Positions 26,485-27,709 of a stretch of 27,709 nucleotides of DNA are shown one piece after another (within the stretch, counting starts at the first letter, position 1; every line of letters starts with the position of its first letter). Source of the DNA: Pseudomonas sp. (lineage in GTDB: Bacteria; Pseudomonadota; Gammaproteobacteria; Pseudomonadales; Pseudomonadaceae); NCBI GenBank assembly GCA_029239415.1, contig JAQZAY010000011.1, forward strand, positions 1 to 27,709, written 5' to 3'. The position numbers and the translations under genes are program-made. A model generated the notes under the pieces. It saw nothing but the letters and a program-made list of their open reading frames with translations, did no database searches and was not told where the DNA came from.

Positions 26485-27709
26485 CTACAGCCGGAACTTG
26501 CCCACCAGCCCCTGCAGATGCGTCCCCAGCCGCGCCAGCTCCACACTCGATGCCGCCGTCTCTTCGCTGGCGGCCGAGGTCTGGTCGGAGATGTCGCGCA
26601 CGTTCATCACGCTGCGGTTGATTTCCTCGGCCACGGCGCTCTGCTGTTCGGCGGCCGTGGCGATCTGCTGGTTCATCGCCTGGATCGAGGATACGGTGCT
26701 CGTGATGGTGTGCAGTGAATCGCCGGCCCGGCGGGTCAGTTCCACGCTGCTGTCGGTCAGGCCGCGGCTGCTGTCCATCACGCTGGCCACCTGCTGGGTG
26801 CCCTGCTGCAGCCCAGCGATCAGCTCCTCGATCTCCTCGGTGGATTTCTGCGTGCGCTGGGCCAGGCTGCGCACCTCGTCAGCGACCACGGCAAAGCCGC
26901 GGCCGGCTTCGCCCGCGCGGGCCGCCTCGATGGCGGCGTTGAGTGCGAGCAGGTTGGTCTGCTGGGCGACCGACTTGATCACGTCGAGCACGCTGCCGAT
27001 CTTGCTGCTTTCGCTCTTGAGCTGGGTCATGGCCTCGGTGGAATTGTCCACCTCCCTGGCGAGCCGCTCGATCTGCGCAATGGCCTCGCCCACCACGCGA
27101 TCACCCTCGCGAGCCTGCTGGTCGGCCATCAACGCGGCCTCCGAGGCCTGCTCGGCGTTGCGCGCGACCTCGTGCACGGTAGCGGCCATCTGGTTCATGG
27201 CGGTGGCCACCTGGTCGGTCTCGACCTTCTGGTTGTTGACCCCGGAGCTGGTCTGTTCGGTGACGGCCGACAGCTCTTCGGCGGCGCTGGCGATCTGGGT
27301 GACGCCTTCGCCGATCCCGCCGATCAGCTCGCGCAGGTTACCGGTCATGCGCTGCATGCTGGCTTGCAGCTGGCCCAGCTCGTCGCGGCGCTCGACCGCC
27401 TGGTCCAGGCGCAGATCGCCATTGGCCACACGCTCGGCGGCGGTGAGGGTCTGGCGCAGAGGCAGGACGATCTGCCGGGTAATCACCCAGGCGGCAAGCA
27501 TGCCCAACAGCAGGGCCAGCACGGTGCCCCCGGCCAGGGTGGCCTTGGCCTTGCGGGTGTCGGCATCGCGTACCTGGGTCTGCGAGGCGGTCAGGGCCTC
27601 GCTGTTGTCGATCAGCACCTGGCCTTGCGTGGCCATGCGCTGCAAGGCCTGGTCGATCAGCTGGGTCGTCTGGACGGCGTTGCCCGCTGGCGCCGTGAGG
27701 CTGGCCTCG
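26485..27709 (-). CDS. Methyl-accepting chemotaxis protein, C-terminal part (cut by window edge)
   Basis: Membrane chemoreceptor that controls CheA kinase. The frame is open to the right edge; about 408 C-terminal residues are present. In order: the last part of the periplasmic sensor domain, TM2 ([20 protein letters not shown]), a HAMP domain ([13 protein letters not shown]...VANGDL...[15 protein letters not shown]), and the cytoplasmic coiled-coil hairpin whose tip is [20 protein letters not shown] followed by [15 protein letters not shown]. The C-terminus ([13 protein letters not shown]) has no CheR-binding pentapeptide. Its place beside this ABC transporter matches P. aeruginosa PA5072 (McpK) and P. 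putida PP_5020 (McpQ), receptors for 2-oxoglutarate and citrate with helical bimodular sensors; orthology is inferred from position because the sensor is outside the window. Confidence 0.95.
   Translation of the reverse strand, partial: EASLTAPAGNAVQTTQLIDQALQRMATQGQVLIDNSEALTASQTQVRDADTRKAKATLAGGTVLALLLGMLAAWVITRQIVLPLRQTLTAAERVANGDLRLDQAVERRDELGQLQASMQRMTGNLRELIGGIGEGVTQIASAAEELSAVTEQTSSGVNNQKVETDQVATAMNQMAATVHEVARNAEQASEAALMADQQAREGDRVVGEAIAQIERLAREVDNSTEAMTQLKSESSKIGSVLDVIKSVAQQTNLLALNAAIEAARAGEAGRGFAVVADEVRSLAQRTQKSTEEIEELIAGLQQGTQQVASVMDSSRGLTDSSVELTRRAGDSLHTITSTVSSIQAMNQQIATAAEQQSAVAEEINRSVMNVRDISDQTSAASEETAASSVELARLGTHLQGLVGKFRL

Noticed and set aside
1..27709. Search for CRISPR arrays, tRNA/rRNA genes, IS elements, phage genes and toxin-antitoxin or defence genes
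   Set aside because: No direct-repeat arrays, transposase or integrase motifs, or cloverleaf-type sequences were seen; almost all sequence is explained by core genes.

Overview
The window is a stretch of core chromosome from a Pseudomonas, most likely of the P. putida group. This rests on gene order (glnA, thiI, typA, glgP, fbp, hut genes, pip, dtd, opgGH, amino-acid ABC transporter, chemoreceptor), on the high GC content with many GTG starts, and on the close resemblance of proteins such as HutU, HutH and HutC to remembered P. putida sequences. No database search was run. I see no phage, IS element, CRISPR array, tRNA or rRNA, and no obvious island of foreign composition.

Left part (1-9.9 kb). 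The 5' end of glnA (minus strand) faces thiI across a regulatory region with a sigma-54 promoter, two NtrC-like half-sites and a perfect dyad next to the thiI -10. thiI (tRNA 4-thiouridylation) and typA/bipA (translational GTPase) follow, and typA ends in a strong terminator shared with a convergent YkgJ-type Cys-rich protein. Then come glgP (glycogen phosphorylase), fbp (fructose-1,6-bisphosphatase) with a tightly coupled DUF924 gene, a terminator, and two overlapping genes for a small BamE/SmpA-like lipoprotein and a Blc-type lipocalin lipoprotein.

Middle (10-17.6 kb). A complete five-step histidine degradation locus: hutF diverging from hutC, then hutU-hutH-hutI-hutG. HutH makes urocanate, HutU imidazolonepropionate, HutI formiminoglutamate, HutF formylglutamate, and HutG glutamate plus formate. 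TGTA-N2-TACA operators lie in the hutF/hutC gap and before hutU, and an AANAANAA (Crc/Hfq-type) motif lies in the first codons of hutU. The histidine permease and hutD genes known from several other Pseudomonas hut loci are not within this cluster.

Right part (17.6-27.7 kb). pip and dtd overlap by 4 bp. opgG and opgH (osmoregulated periplasmic glucan synthesis) overlap by 8 bp and are preceded by a structured leader. A polar amino-acid ABC transporter (binding protein, one permease with an unusual extra domain, ATPase) follows. The window ends inside a convergent methyl-accepting chemotaxis protein whose sensor domain is outside.

This is mostly ordinary, well-conserved housekeeping DNA, and I found no convincing new multi-gene system. 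The points most worth a second look are the extra periplasmic domain in the ABC permease, a low-complexity insert just before the last strand of OpgG, the opgG leader hairpin, the dyad at the thiI promoter and the reduced hut cluster.
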